Assembly (NCBI RefSeq): GCF_000020985.1
Contig: NC_011296.1
Coordinates: forward strand, 851,001-915,000
Reading direction: 5' to 3'
Length of the DNA: 64,000 bases
Source: Thermodesulfovibrio yellowstonii DSM 11347
Lineage (GTDB): Bacteria; Nitrospirota; Thermodesulfovibrionia; Thermodesulfovibrionales; Thermodesulfovibrionaceae
This document shows, one piece after another, positions 1 to 8,479 of the stretch. The notes below the pieces were generated by a model, which was not told where the DNA came from, made no database searches, and was given only the letters and a program-made list of their open reading frames with translations. How positions within the stretch are numbered: the stretch's first letter is position 1; each line of letters begins with the position of its first letter. Both the position numbers and the translations under genes were made by a program.

Positions 1-1
1 T

Positions 2-484
2 TTAGTTGGAAAATCTTCTTTTATATCAAACTATTTGAATAGTTTAAATAAAAACAAATTTTCGGTTAAATTTTTTCCAAATATTGATGAAACATTGCAG
101 AATATTGACCGTTATGAACCTAAATTAATACTTTTAGTCGCAGATCAAGAAGAGACAGATTTATTGGATTTTTGTAAAAAGATAAGAGAAAAATACTCTC
201 TTTTATTGCCAATTTTACTGGTTGTAGATTTTTATTCTTTTGTTAATCTTAATCAATTTAAAAACTTAGGAGTAGATTTTATAATTAAACCATTTACTCA
301 GGAAGAATTTAATGCAAAAATAGAGTCTTTTCTATCTGAACAGGAAAAAACTGTAGAGCATATTTATGAAAAAGAAAGTGAAATTATTGATAAACTTAGA
401 CCTTATATAAGAGAGGAAGTTAGAGCGGAGATGCAAACTATTTTAAAACAAATTCTGGAGGGCATGGAGCAGAAGCATGTTTAA
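2..484 (+). CDS. Divergent response-regulator receiver-domain protein, 5' end outside window
   Basis: The reading frame is open from the first bases of the window, so the start lies upstream; the TTG at 35 is only the first start-like codon inside the window. Residues look like an alpha/beta receiver domain (strand LILLVADQ, then FCKKIREKY, then VDFIIKPF with the conserved Lys-Pro). The usual phosphoacceptor pattern L-L-D after strand 3 reads L-V-A-D, and the conserved Ser/Thr after strand 4 is not evident, so phosphorylation is doubtful. A charged helical tail (IREEVRAEMQTILKQILEGM) replaces an output domain. The end overlaps valS by 8 nt, so the two are translationally coupled. Function is unknown; a pseudo-receiver acting through protein contacts is an inference. 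Confidence 0.6.
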   Translation, partial: LVGKSSFISNYLNSLNKNKFSVKFFPNIDETLQNIDRYEPKLILLVADQEETDLLDFCKKIREKYSLLLPILLVVDFYSFVNLNQFKNLGVDFIIKPFTQEEFNAKIESFLSEQEKTVEHIYEKESEIIDKLRPYIREEVRAEMQTILKQILEGMEQKHV

Positions 485-3308
485 GAAAGAGTTATCAATT
501 AGTGAAATCTATAAACCTCAGGAGATTGAAAAAAAACTTTACAGTTTCTGGGAAGAAAAAGGATTTTTTAAACCAGACTCTGATTCTGAAAAGCCTTCTT
601 ATTGTATAGTAATTCCACCTCCAAATGTGACAGGAACTCTTCATATGGGGCATGCTTTAAATGCTACGCTTCAGGATATTCTTATAAGATGGAAAAGAAT
701 GCTTGGATATGCAGCATTATGGATTCCGGGAACTGATCATGCGGGGATTGCTACTCAGAATGTTGTGGAAAGGCAATTACTTCAAGAAGGTATTGATAGA
801 TATCAATTAGGAAGAACAGCCTTTCTTGAAAGAGTATGGCAGTGGAAAGAATCCTGTGGAGGTAGAATAATAGAACAACTTAAAAGAATAGGCGCATCAT
901 GTGACTGGTCTCGTCTTCGTTTTACAATGGATGAAGGGCTTAGTCAGGCTGTTAAAGAAGTTTTTCTAAGACTCTTTGAAGAGGGATTGATATACAGGGA
1001 TTTAAGGCTCATAAACTGGTGTCCGAGATGTCATACCGCGCTTTCTGATCTTGAAGTAGAACACGAGGAATTAGAAGGCAAACTATACTATATTAAATAT
1101 CCTCTGAAAGAAGACCCTGAAAAATTCATCACAGTGGCAACAACGCGTCCTGAAACCATGCTTGGTGACACAGCAGTTGCAGTTAATCCAGAGGATAAAA
1201 GGTATAAAAATCTTATTGGTAAAGTATTAATACTACCATTGATAAATAGAGAGATTCCTGTAATTGCAGATAGTGCTGTAGATATGGAATTTGGAACAGG
1301 TGCTGTTAAAGTAACACCGTCTCATGATTTTAATGATGCTGAGATGGCTCAAAGACATAATCTTCCTTATGTTTGTGTAATTAATGAAGAAGGCAGGATG
1401 ACAGAGGAGGCTGGAAAATATAAAGGACTTGAAAGGTATGATGCGAGAAACAAAATTATCAATGATTTAACAGAGCTTGGTCTTCTTGAAAAAACAGAAA
1501 AACACAAACATGCTGTTGGGCATTGCTACAGATGTAAAACAGTTATAGAGCCTTTTCAGACAGTTCAATGGTATGTCAAGATAAAACCCTTAGCTGAAGA
1601 GGCGGTTAGAGTTGTAGAGGAAGGGAAAATCAAGTTTATCCCAGAAGGTTGGGTTAACAATTACTATGCATGGATGCGTGATATTAAAGACTGGTGTATT
1701 TCAAGACAGCTATGGTGGGGGCACAGAATTCCTGTATGGTATTGTGCAGAATGTAAAACCATTGATGGCAAAGAGCAAGGTGATTTAATAGAAATTTTGT
1801 TTTATAAACCTATTACTCTTAATGGAAAGGAAATATGGGGAGGCAGTTTCAATGAATTGAAAAAACTCGGGGTTTCAAAGGAAGAGATTGAACAAAGGGC
1901 TAAAATGATAAAAATACCGAAAGAGATTAAACATTTTGCAAATAGAGAAGAACCAAAAACTTGTCCTTATTGCGGAAGTAAAGAATTGATACAAGATCCT
2001 GATGTTCTTGATACATGGTTTTCCTCTGCATTATGGCCATTTTCAACGCTCGGTTGGCCTGAGGAAACAGAAGATTTAAAACGATTTTATCCAACAAATG
2101 TTCTTGTAACAGGGTTTGACATAATATTTTTCTGGGTTGCAAGAATGATTATGATGGGTATGAAGTTTATGAAAGATGTACCATTTAGGGATGTTTATAT
2201 ACATGCTCTTGTAAGGGACTCCAAGGGACAGAAGATGAGTAAATCAAAGGGCAATGTTATAGACCCGATTGTGATGATAGAAAAATATGGAGCAGATGCT
2301 TTCAGATTCACATTGGCAGCATTTGCAGCTCAGGGAAGAGACATCAAATTTTCAGAAGAAAGAGTTGAAGGATACAGACATTTTATAAATAAAATCTGGA
2401 ATGCAATGAAGTTTATAATGAGTTTTGCTCATTTAAGAACAAAAGAAGAAGTCAAATTAGAAGACGTCAAATCATTGAAAGACAGATGGATTTTGTCCAA
2501 ACTCTCAGATGCTATATATGAAACAAACAGAGCACTTGATGCTTATAGATTTAATGATGCTGCAGGAACTGTTTATCAGTTTTTATGGCATGAATTTTGT
2601 GACTGGTATATAGAGCTAAGCAAAGTTGTTCTATATTCTGATACAGAGGAAAAAGACGAAACAGTTAATTGTCTTTTCTATGTTTTTGAAAACATCCTTA
2701 AACTTCTTCATCCTTTCATGCCATATGTTACAGAGGAGATATGGCTTAATATTTTGGGAAAGGAAAAATCTTTAATGATTTCACTATATCCTACTCATGA
2801 TTTGATAAACAAAGATGAAGAAGCAATAGATAAGATGGAACATATAATTGAGGCAATTTCAGGAATACGAAGCATTCGTGGAGAATTAAATATCGCGCCT
2901 TCTTTAAATGTTGATGTTTATATAAAATCTTTAACTCCTCAAGCAGAAAATATTTTAAATGAGGGATATCAGTTTATTTTGAAACTTGCAAAAGCAAAAA
3001 GTTTGAAAATACAAAAAGATCTTAGCAGAGCAAAAGGCTCTGCTGTATCAGTTAAGAAAAATTTTGAAATATATATACCAATTAAAGGATTGATTGACAT
3101 AGAACAGGAGAAAAAAAGACTTTTAAAAGAACTTCAAAAGACAGAACAAGATATTAATTTTCTCAATAAAAAGCTGATGAATGAGGATTTTATAAAAAAC
3201 GCTCCTGAGGACGTTGTAAAAAAGGATAAAGAAAAATATGAGGGACTTCTCGTAAAACATGATAAAATAAAAGAAAATCTTTCAGTTATTGAAGAATTAA
3301 AAAATTAG
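477..3308 (+). CDS. valS: Valyl-tRNA synthetase
   Basis: Class I aminoacyl-tRNA synthetase that charges tRNA-Val in the cytoplasm. At 943 aa it has full family length. The N-terminal catalytic signature is PPNVTGTLHMGHA (HIGH motif HMGHA, residues 56-60) and the second signature KMSKSKGN lies near residue 586. Cys pairs (CPRC, CYRC, CAEC, CPYC) in the inserts look like zinc knuckles often seen in thermophile ValRS. The editing region TTRPETMLGDTAVAV is present, and the C-terminus is a Lys/Glu-rich coiled coil as expected for ValRS. The ATG at 477 overlaps the upstream gene by 8 nt, and a GGAGG lies about 18 nt upstream. The gene is followed by a short gap and the next gene in the same direction. 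Confidence 0.97.
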   Translation: MFKKELSISEIYKPQEIEKKLYSFWEEKGFFKPDSDSEKPSYCIVIPPPNVTGTLHMGHALNATLQDILIRWKRMLGYAALWIPGTDHAGIATQNVVERQLLQEGIDRYQLGRTAFLERVWQWKESCGGRIIEQLKRIGASCDWSRLRFTMDEGLSQAVKEVFLRLFEEGLIYRDLRLINWCPRCHTALSDLEVEHEELEGKLYYIKYPLKEDPEKFITVATTRPETMLGDTAVAVNPEDKRYKNLIGKVLILPLINREIPVIADSAVDMEFGTGAVKVTPSHDFNDAEMAQRHNLPYVCVINEEGRMTEEAGKYKGLERYDARNKIINDLTELGLLEKTEKHKHAVGHCYRCKTVIEPFQTVQWYVKIKPLAEEAVRVVEEGKIKFIPEGWVNNYYAWMRDIKDWCISRQLWWGHRIPVWYCAECKTIDGKEQGDLIEILFYKPITLNGKEIWGGSFNELKKLGVSKEEIEQRAKMIKIPKEIKHFANREEPKTCPYCGSKELIQDPDVLDTWFSSALWPFSTLGWPEETEDLKRFYPTNVLVTGFDIIFFWVARMIMMGMKFMKDVPFRDVYIHALVRDSKGQKMSKSKGNVIDPIVMIEKYGADAFRFTLAAFAAQGRDIKFSEERVEGYRHFINKIWNAMKFIMSFAHLRTKEEVKLEDVKSLKDRWILSKLSDAIYETNRALDAYRFNDAAGTVYQFLWHEFCDWYIELSKVVLYSDTEEKDETVNCLFYVFENILKLLHPFMPYVTEEIWLNILGKEKSLMISLYPTHDLINKDEEAIDKMEHIIEAISGIRSIRGELNIAPSLNVDVYIKSLTPQAENILNEGYQFILKLAKAKSLKIQKDLSRAKGSAVSVKKNFEIYIPIKGLIDIEQEKKRLLKELQKTEQDINFLNKKLMNEDFIKNAPEDVVKKDKEKYEGLLVKHDKIKENLSVIEELKN

Positions 3309-3317
3309 GGGGAAACA

Positions 3318-3797
3318 ATGGAAGAAAAGCTTGATATTGAAGGGCAGAGCCTTGATATAGTTGAAGCTGAGTTTTTAAATGTAAAACAAAGCACGATTAG
3401 AGCTGTTGAGGCTGGTACAGCAGAATTGCAGCAGGTTTGTGCATTAAGTATTGATTCTGAAAAAGCTGAGATTACTCAGGGAGCAATCGGATTTGTGAAA
3501 TCTAATGAGTTGAATATGAATCAGTGTATAAGCGGAGTTTCAACAGGAGAAAAAACAGAGATTAATTTTTCACTATGTCCTTTTGCTCTTAGTAGGGATA
3601 AAGCAGAAATAAAAAGGTCAGCAACAGGTCTCATAATAGGTAGTAATGTAGAAGTTAAAAACTCCGCAAGTGTAATTGTGATAGGTAAGAATATAGAAGG
3701 AAACATTACAACACTTTTTGACTGGAAAAGCGCTCTTGCAGTTACTGCAGTTGCAGGAGGCATTTACGGACTTTTAAGACTTTTTCTTAAAAAATAA
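3318..3797 (+). CDS. Small solenoid-like repeat protein with C-terminal membrane anchor
   Basis: A 159-aa protein I cannot assign to a named family. From about residue 20 to 130 it shows an imperfect repeat of roughly 15-16 residues, with a charged turn, then A/E-x-I/L-x-x-S/G, then a hydrophobic strand: DSEKAEITQG, KSNELNMNQC, GEKTEINFS, RDKAEIKRS, SNVEVKNS, GKNIEGN. This is what a short right-handed beta-helix (bactofilin-like or trimeric-coat-like) looks like. Residues 137-156 (SALAVTAVAGGIYGLLRLFL) form one hydrophobic helix followed by Lys-Lys, a C-terminal anchor. There is no signal peptide. An AGGGGG Shine-Dalgarno precedes the ATG, and the stop overlaps the nadC start (TAATG). A polymerising or scaffold role is an inference only. 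Confidence 0.7.
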   Translation: MEEKLDIEGQSLDIVEAEFLNVKQSTIRAVEAGTAELQQVCALSIDSEKAEITQGAIGFVKSNELNMNQCISGVSTGEKTEINFSLCPFALSRDKAEIKRSATGLIIGSNVEVKNSASVIVIGKNIEGNITTLFDWKSALAVTAVAGGIYGLLRLFLKK

Positions 3798-4654
3798 TGT
3801 TTAATCCTTTGATTGATGAGCTTTTTAAACTTTCAATAATAGAAGATATTGGAAATGGAGATATAACCTCTCAGCTTATTATACCTGAAGATTGTAAAGC
3901 ATTAGCTCAGATAATATGCAAGGAGGATATTATTCTTGCAGGCATGCCTTTTGTAAAAAGATTTTTTACTATTCTATCTTCATACTTTGGATTCCAACCT
4001 GAGCAAATATATTTTGAGGAATACTATAAAGATGGTGATTTTATTAAAAAATCCAATGTCATAGCTTCTGTTAAAGGAAATACGAGGTTACTGCTTGCAG
4101 GTGAGAGGATTGCTTTGAATCTTTTACAGAGGCTTTCAGGTATTGCTACATTTACAAGAGAGTTTGTAAAAAAAGTAGAAGATTTACCAGTAAAAATTCT
4201 TGATACAAGAAAAACAACTCCTGGATTAAGATTTATGGAAAAATACGCAGTAAAAATTGGTGGAGGTATTAATCATCGGTTTGCACTTTATGATGCAGTT
4301 TTAATAAAAGATAATCATATAAAAGTTGTAGGATCTGTTAGAGAGGCTGTGATAAAAGCTAAAAATCAATGTATACATCAAAAAGTAGAGGTAGAGGTAA
4401 AAAATCTTAAAGAACTTGAAGAAGCAATTTCTGCAGAAGCAGATATAATCATGCTTGACAATATGAATATTGAAGAAATGAAAAAAGCGGTAGAGATTGC
4501 AAATGGAAGAGTTTTACTTGAAGCATCAGGTGGTGTAAATCTTGAAAATATTAGAAATATCGCATTAACAGGTGTTGATTTTATATCAATTGGTGCATTA
4601 ACTCATTCAGCTACTGCTGTTGATATTAGCATGAAGATAAGGGAGGTTTTATGA
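3797..4654 (+). CDS. nadC: Nicotinate-nucleotide pyrophosphorylase (carboxylating), quinolinate phosphoribosyltransferase
   Basis: Converts quinolinate and PRPP to nicotinate mononucleotide, CO2 and PPi in de novo NAD synthesis. The 285-aa length is standard. Diagnostic segments are RLSGIATFTREFV, DTRKTTPGLRFMEKYAV, the active-site VLIKDNH, EVEVKNLKELEEA and LLEASGGV, covering the N-terminal alpha/beta sandwich and the C-terminal barrel with its substrate-binding Arg and Lys residues. The start overlaps the preceding stop (TAATG), and the end overlaps purM by 4 nt (ATGA). No nadA or nadB is in the window. Confidence 0.96.
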   Translation: MFNPLIDELFKLSIIEDIGNGDITSQLIIPEDCKALAQIICKEDIILAGMPFVKRFFTILSSYFGFQPEQIYFEEYYKDGDFIKKSNVIASVKGNTRLLLAGERIALNLLQRLSGIATFTREFVKKVEDLPVKILDTRKTTPGLRFMEKYAVKIGGGINHRFALYDAVLIKDNHIKVVGSVREAVIKAKNQCIHQKVEVEVKNLKELEEAISAEADIIMLDNMNIEEMKKAVEIANGRVLLEASGGVNLENIRNIALTGVDFISIGALTHSATAVDISMKIREVL

Positions 4655-5682
4655 GTATTACATATAAAAAAGCAGGAGTTGATATTGATGAAGCAGATAA
4701 ATTTGTCAGCATGATTTCTCCTATTGTTAAAACGACATTTCGTAAAGAAGTTCTCACTGAAATAGGACTTTTTGCAGGATTATTTAAATTTGATGTAAAA
4801 AAATATAAAGAACCAGTGTTGGTTAGTGGAACAGATGGAGTTGGAACAAAGCTCAAAATAGCCTTTGAAGCAGATAAACACGATACAGTTGGAATAGACC
4901 TTGTTGCCATGTGTGTGAATGATATTTTAACAGTTGGTGCAGAACCCTTGTTTTTCCTTGATTACTTCGCAACTGGAAAACTTAATGCAGCAAAAGCTAC
5001 GGAAGTTATAAAAGGTATTGTTCAAGGTTGTAAAGAAGCTGGTTGTGCTCTTATAGGAGGGGAGACTGCAGAATTACCGAGGTTTTATAAAAAAAATGAA
5101 TATGACCTTGCAGGATTTGCTGTAGGTGTAGTTGATAGAAAAGAAATAATTGATGGTTCTTCAATAAAAGAAGGAGACGTTTTCATAGGTGTAGCATCTT
5201 CAGGGCTTCATAGCAATGGTTTTTCTCTTGCAAGAAAAGTCCTTTTTGATATAGGCAAATTGAGAATTGATCAGTATATACCTGAATTAAACTGTATCCT
5301 TGCAAAGGAACTACTTAAACCAACAGAAATTTATGTTAAAGCATATTTTGCCCTTAAAGATAAAGTCAAAGTTAAAGGTATGGCACATATAACTGGTGGA
5401 GGTATCCCCGGAAATTTATCCAGAATTTTACCTAAAAATATAACAGCAATTTTAGACAAAAATAGCTGGACTGTGCCTTCAATTTTTCATTTAATAAAAA
5501 ACATAGGTAAAATTAATGAAGCAGAGATGTTTAAAGTTTTTAACATGGGAATAGGTTATATTTTTGTTGTTGAACAAAATGAAATTCAAAAATCCTTAGC
5601 CATCTTAAATAAAAAGGGTTACAAAGCCTATTTAATTGGAAAAGCTTCAAAAGGTGGTGAAGATAAAATCACAATAAAATGA
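4651..5682 (+). CDS. purM: Phosphoribosylformylglycinamidine cyclo-ligase (AIR synthetase)
   Basis: ATP-dependent ring closure of FGAM to AIR, step five of purine synthesis. At 343 aa it has family length. Visible signatures are the N-terminal SGTDGVGTKLKIAFE, the glycine-rich IGGETAELP, GVASSGLHSNGFSL and the C-terminal HITGGGIPGNLSRILP, all typical of the PurM/ThiL/HypE fold. It overlaps nadC by 4 nt upstream and the histidine kinase gene by 4 nt downstream (ATGA), so translation is coupled through the run. purA lies far away at 55395; the other pur genes are outside the window. Confidence 0.96.
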   Translation: MSITYKKAGVDIDEADKFVSMISPIVKTTFRKEVLTEIGLFAGLFKFDVKKYKEPVLVSGTDGVGTKLKIAFEADKHDTVGIDLVAMCVNDILTVGAEPLFFLDYFATGKLNAAKATEVIKGIVQGCKEAGCALIGGETAELPRFYKKNEYDLAGFAVGVVDRKEIIDGSSIKEGDVFIGVASSGLHSNGFSLARKVLFDIGKLRIDQYIPELNCILAKELLKPTEIYVKAYFALKDKVKVKGMAHITGGGIPGNLSRILPKNITAILDKNSWTVPSIFHLIKNIGKINEAEMFKVFNMGIGYIFVVEQNEIQKSLAILNKKGYKAYLIGKASKGGEDKITIK

Positions 5683-6842
5683 AAATATTTCAGAAGGAAA
5701 CGCAGTTAGGTGAAATTTTTTTAAAGTTTATAGATATATATTCAGAATCTGTAATTGTTTTTGAACCTGAAAGATATGAAATATTATATATGAATCAGAA
5801 AGCAAAAGATTTTTTGGAAGGGAATCCAGATTTATCAACATTTTTTCAAGAAGATGAATATTTAAACTTCATAAAATTAATAAAAGATTGTCATAAAGTT
5901 GAAGAAAACAGGGTTATTAGTTTTAAAAGAAATGACAATAAAAAGGGAGTTTTGCTTTTTAGTTTATACCCCGTTGCATATGATGATTACAGGACAGTTT
6001 GTTTTACATTTAAAGATATTACAGAAAAAATTAATAAAAAAGAAGAAAAACGAAGAAAAAATGCTCAACTTATACTACAGGACAAGCTAAAATCTGTAGA
6101 TTTAGTTACATCCAGCATATCTCATGAAATAAACAATATTTGTAATTTTATGGTTAATAATCTGAAAATTACTTTTCAAGCATGGAATGATATTTTTACT
6201 ATAATTAAGGAATATGAAGATGAAAATGGAGAATTTTTGATAGGAGGGATTTCTTCTTCAGAAATAGATAAAGTAATACCTCGACTTATGATTTCAGTAA
6301 TAGATGGGATTAACAGAATTTCCGATACAATTGATGATTTTAGAAAATATGTGAAAGAAGGTTTGAAGTCAGAAACTGCGGTTATTGATATAAATGAGGT
6401 TGTAAGAAGAGTAGTTACAATTCTTAATCATCATATTTTTATTTATACAGAGAACTTTAATTTTAATTTTACTGAAGGATTGCCAAAGATTAAAGGCAAT
6501 ATGCAGAAATTAGAGCAACTAATAATAAATTTACTAATGAATGCATTACAGTCATTACCAAATAGACAGAGAGGAGTTTTTATTTCTACAGGTATGACAT
6601 CAGATAAAGTATATATTGAAATTAATGATGAGGGAGTAGGAATTCCAAAGAATATTATGCCTCATATATATGAACCTTTTTTCTCTACTAAATATTCATC
6701 AGGTGGTTCAGGGCTTGGACTTTATCTTTCCAAATCCATTATAGAAGATTTTGGTGGTGAAATTAATATTCAGTCTGAGGAAAATAGAGGAACAAAAGTA
6801 ACAATTTATCTTCCCTATGTTTTAGAAAATGGAAAATTTTAA
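5679..6842 (+). CDS. Cytoplasmic PAS-domain sensor histidine kinase (NtrB-like)
   Basis: A 387-aa kinase with no signal peptide or transmembrane segment. Residues 20-115 look like a PAS domain (ESVIVFEPERYEILYMNQKA ... VCFTFKDITEK). The phosphoacceptor is His149 in SISHEINN, an unusual H-box of the SHE-I-NN type. The ATP-binding domain has the N box LLMNALQSLP, G1 DEGVGIP, F box EPFFSTK and G2 GSGLGLYLSKSI. It overlaps the sigma-54 activator gene downstream by 14 nt, so the two form a two-component pair. Because the fdhAB promoter is of sigma-54 type and directly follows, sensing of an intracellular redox or metabolite cue for formate dehydrogenase expression is a reasonable inference; the ligand is not visible from sequence. 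Confidence 0.9.
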   Translation: MKIFQKETQLGEIFLKFIDIYSESVIVFEPERYEILYMNQKAKDFLEGNPDLSTFFQEDEYLNFIKLIKDCHKVEENRVISFKRNDNKKGVLLFSLYPVAYDDYRTVCFTFKDITEKINKKEEKRRKNAQLILQDKLKSVDLVTSSISHEINNICNFMVNNLKITFQAWNDIFTIIKEYEDENGEFLIGGISSSEIDKVIPRLMISVIDGINRISDTIDDFRKYVKEGLKSETAVIDINEVVRRVVTILNHHIFIYTENFNFNFTEGLPKIKGNMQKLEQLIINLLMNALQSLPNRQRGVFISTGMTSDKVYIEINDEGVGIPKNIMPHIYEPFFSTKYSSGGSGLGLYLSKSIIEDFGGEINIQSEENRGTKVTIYLPYVLENGKF

Positions 6843-8238
6843 TTACAGTGTTGCTATTGTAGATGATGAAAAGGAGGCACTATACTCTTATTCTCTTATT
6901 TTAAAACAGGCAGGGCTTAAAGATGTTGTTTTAATTCAAGATTCCCGTGAAATTCCTATTATTTTAAAAGAAAGAACTTTTTCTATTTTGCTTCTTGACC
7001 TTTCAATGCCGTATATATCAGGTTTTGATTTGCTAAAGTATCTTTCAGTAGAGTATCCAGAAATTCCAGTTATTATAATAACAGCAATAAAAGACATAGA
7101 AACTGCAGTTGAGTGTATGAAAATTGGTGCATGCGATTATCTCGTAAAGCCTATTGAAAAAAATAAGTTAATATCATCTATAAAAAAAGCATTAGAAATG
7201 AATAGGTTAAAAGAAGAAATTTTAGGATTAAAACATAGATTGATTGAAGATAAACTGGAACAAGAAAACGCTTTTTCAGAGATCATAACTGTTAATCAGA
7301 AAATGAGAGGAATTTTTAAATATATTGAAGTAATATCAAAAACTGAACAACCTGTTTTAGTTACAGGAGAAACAGGAACAGGAAAAGAACTCGTTGCAAG
7401 AGCAATACATAAGATAAGTGAAAAAAAGGGAGAATTTGTAGCAGTAAATGTTGCAGGTCTTGATGATACCATGTTTTCAGATACTTTATTCGGTCATAGA
7501 AAAGGGGCATTTACTGGAGCTTTTTCTAATAGGGAGGGATTGATTTCAAGAGCAAAGGGAGGGACCCTGTTTCTTGATGAGATTGGAGATTTATCAGAAG
7601 CTTCTCAGCTTAAGCTTTTAAGGGTTATTCAGGAAAAGGTCTATTATCCTTTGGGGTCTGACCTTCCTAAAAATACTGATGCAAGACTAATCGTTGCAAC
7701 CAATCAGGATATACAGGAAATGGTTAATAGTGGAAAGTTTAGAAAAGATTTATTTTATAGACTTAAAGCTCATCATGTTCATTTACCACCTTTAAGGGAA
7801 AGAAAGGATGATATTCCTGTTTTACTTGAATATTTTATTGAAGAGGCTGCTCTTTCTCTTTCAAAAAAACCTCCTAAATATCCTGAAGAATTGATAATAC
7901 TTTTGATGAATTATCCTTTTCCTGGCAACATAAGAGAATTAAAAATGATAGTTTATGATGCAGTAGCAAGATGTAAATCTAATTTTTTATCCTTGGAGAT
8001 TTTTAAAGATATGATAGATATAAGCAATACAATTGATAAGGAACTTAAAAGTGAGATAGTAAAGTTTTATATTCAGATGAGGTTTCCAGAAAGGCTTCCA
8101 ACCTTAAAAGAGATGGAAGAAATACTTGTTACCGAAGCTTTAAGAAGATCAAAAGGAAATCAGGGTATAGCAGCTTCTATGCTTGGTATAACAAGACAGG
8201 CACTCAACAAAAGACTACACAAAAAAACAACCCCCTGA
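6829..8238 (+). CDS. Sigma-54-dependent response regulator, NtrC family
   Basis: A 469-aa protein with three domains. The receiver domain occupies residues 7-125, with acidic pair DDE at 12-14, phosphoacceptor Asp57 in LLLDLSMP, Thr in IITA and Lys in LVKP. The AAA+ sigma-54 interaction domain spans about 150-390, with Walker A GETGTGKE at 180-187, the sigma-54-contacting GAFTGA loop at 226-231, Walker B GTLFLDEIGD and an arginine-finger region FRKDLFYRL. A Fis-type helix-turn-helix follows at the C-terminus (GNQGIAASMLGITRQALNKR). It is the partner of the overlapping kinase gene. The nearest sigma-54 promoter is at 8325, 87 nt past its stop codon, in front of fdhAB. Confidence 0.95.
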   Translation: MENFNYSVAIVDDEKEALYSYSLILKQAGLKDVVLIQDSREIPIILKERTFSILLLDLSMPYISGFDLLKYLSVEYPEIPVIIITAIKDIETAVECMKIGACDYLVKPIEKNKLISSIKKALEMNRLKEEILGLKHRLIEDKLEQENAFSEIITVNQKMRGIFKYIEVISKTEQPVLVTGETGTGKELVARAIHKISEKKGEFVAVNVAGLDDTMFSDTLFGHRKGAFTGAFSNREGLISRAKGGTLFLDEIGDLSEASQLKLLRVIQEKVYYPLGSDLPKNTDARLIVATNQDIQEMVNSGKFRKDLFYRLKAHHVHLPPLRERKDDIPVLLEYFIEEAALSLSKKPPKYPEELIILLMNYPFPGNIRELKMIVYDAVARCKSNFLSLEIFKDMIDISNTIDKELKSEIVKFYIQMRFPERLPTLKEMEEILVTEALRRSKGNQGIAASMLGITRQALNKRLHKKTTP

Positions 8239-8324
8239 AAAAATTTTTTCTATATTTTAGATTAAGCAAAAAAAGTTGCACCCATTTATATTGCTAATTA
8301 ATTGAATAATATTAAAAAATTCTA

Positions 8325-8340
8325 TGGCATGAGAATTGAT
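8325..8340 (+). promoter_or_regulatory. Sigma-54 (-24/-12) promoter of fdhAB
   Basis: TGGCATGAGAATTGAT matches the -24/-12 consensus TGGCAC-N5-TTGC with the required 10-nt spacing between the GG (8326-8327) and the GA of the -12 element (8338-8339). Two positions deviate: C to T at -24 and C to A at -12. Transcription would start near 8351. A small dyad, GCAA-N6-TTGC at 8266-8279, lies upstream and could belong to an activator site, but that is weak. The adjacent NtrC-type gene supplies a candidate activator. Confidence 0.75.
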
Positions 8341-8359
8341 AATCTATAAAATAGATGAA

Positions 8360-8411
8360 CCGATTAAATCTTCCATACAGCCCCCTGAGAAGTTTAATCG
8401 GGAGACAGGGG
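8360..8411 (+). promoter_or_regulatory. Interlocked two-stem (pseudoknot-type) leader element of fdhAB, riboswitch candidate
   Basis: Stem 1 pairs 8360-8368 (CCGATTAAA) with 8393-8401 (TTTAATCGG), nine perfect pairs, extended past one bulged base by CTTC 8370-8373 with GAAG 8389-8392. Its loop carries CCCCTG (8382-8387), which is exactly complementary to CAGGGG at 8406-8411 just downstream of stem 1, so the two stems interlock as an H-type pseudoknot. The last two G of stem 2 also form the base of the downstream terminator stem. I could not match it to a riboswitch class from memory; a molybdenum/tungsten-cofactor sensor would suit the gene but is a guess. Confidence 0.55.
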
Positions 8412-8449
8412 ATGCTTTTGAGGTGTGTAACTTCAAGGCATCCTTTTTT
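8410..8449 (+). terminator. Intrinsic terminator in the fdhAB leader (attenuator candidate)
   Basis: GGATGC (8410-8415) pairs with GCATCC (8438-8443), and inside it TTGAGG (8418-8423) pairs with CTTCAA (8431-8436) around a 7-nt loop. Six T follow at 8444-8449. The hairpin lies between the sigma-54 promoter and the fdhA Shine-Dalgarno, so it can only act as an attenuator. Bases 8410-8411 are shared with stem 2 of the upstream pseudoknot, making the two folds mutually exclusive. Confidence 0.6.
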
Positions 8450-8479
8450 ATTTAAAAAATTAAACAAGGAGGAGGTCAT

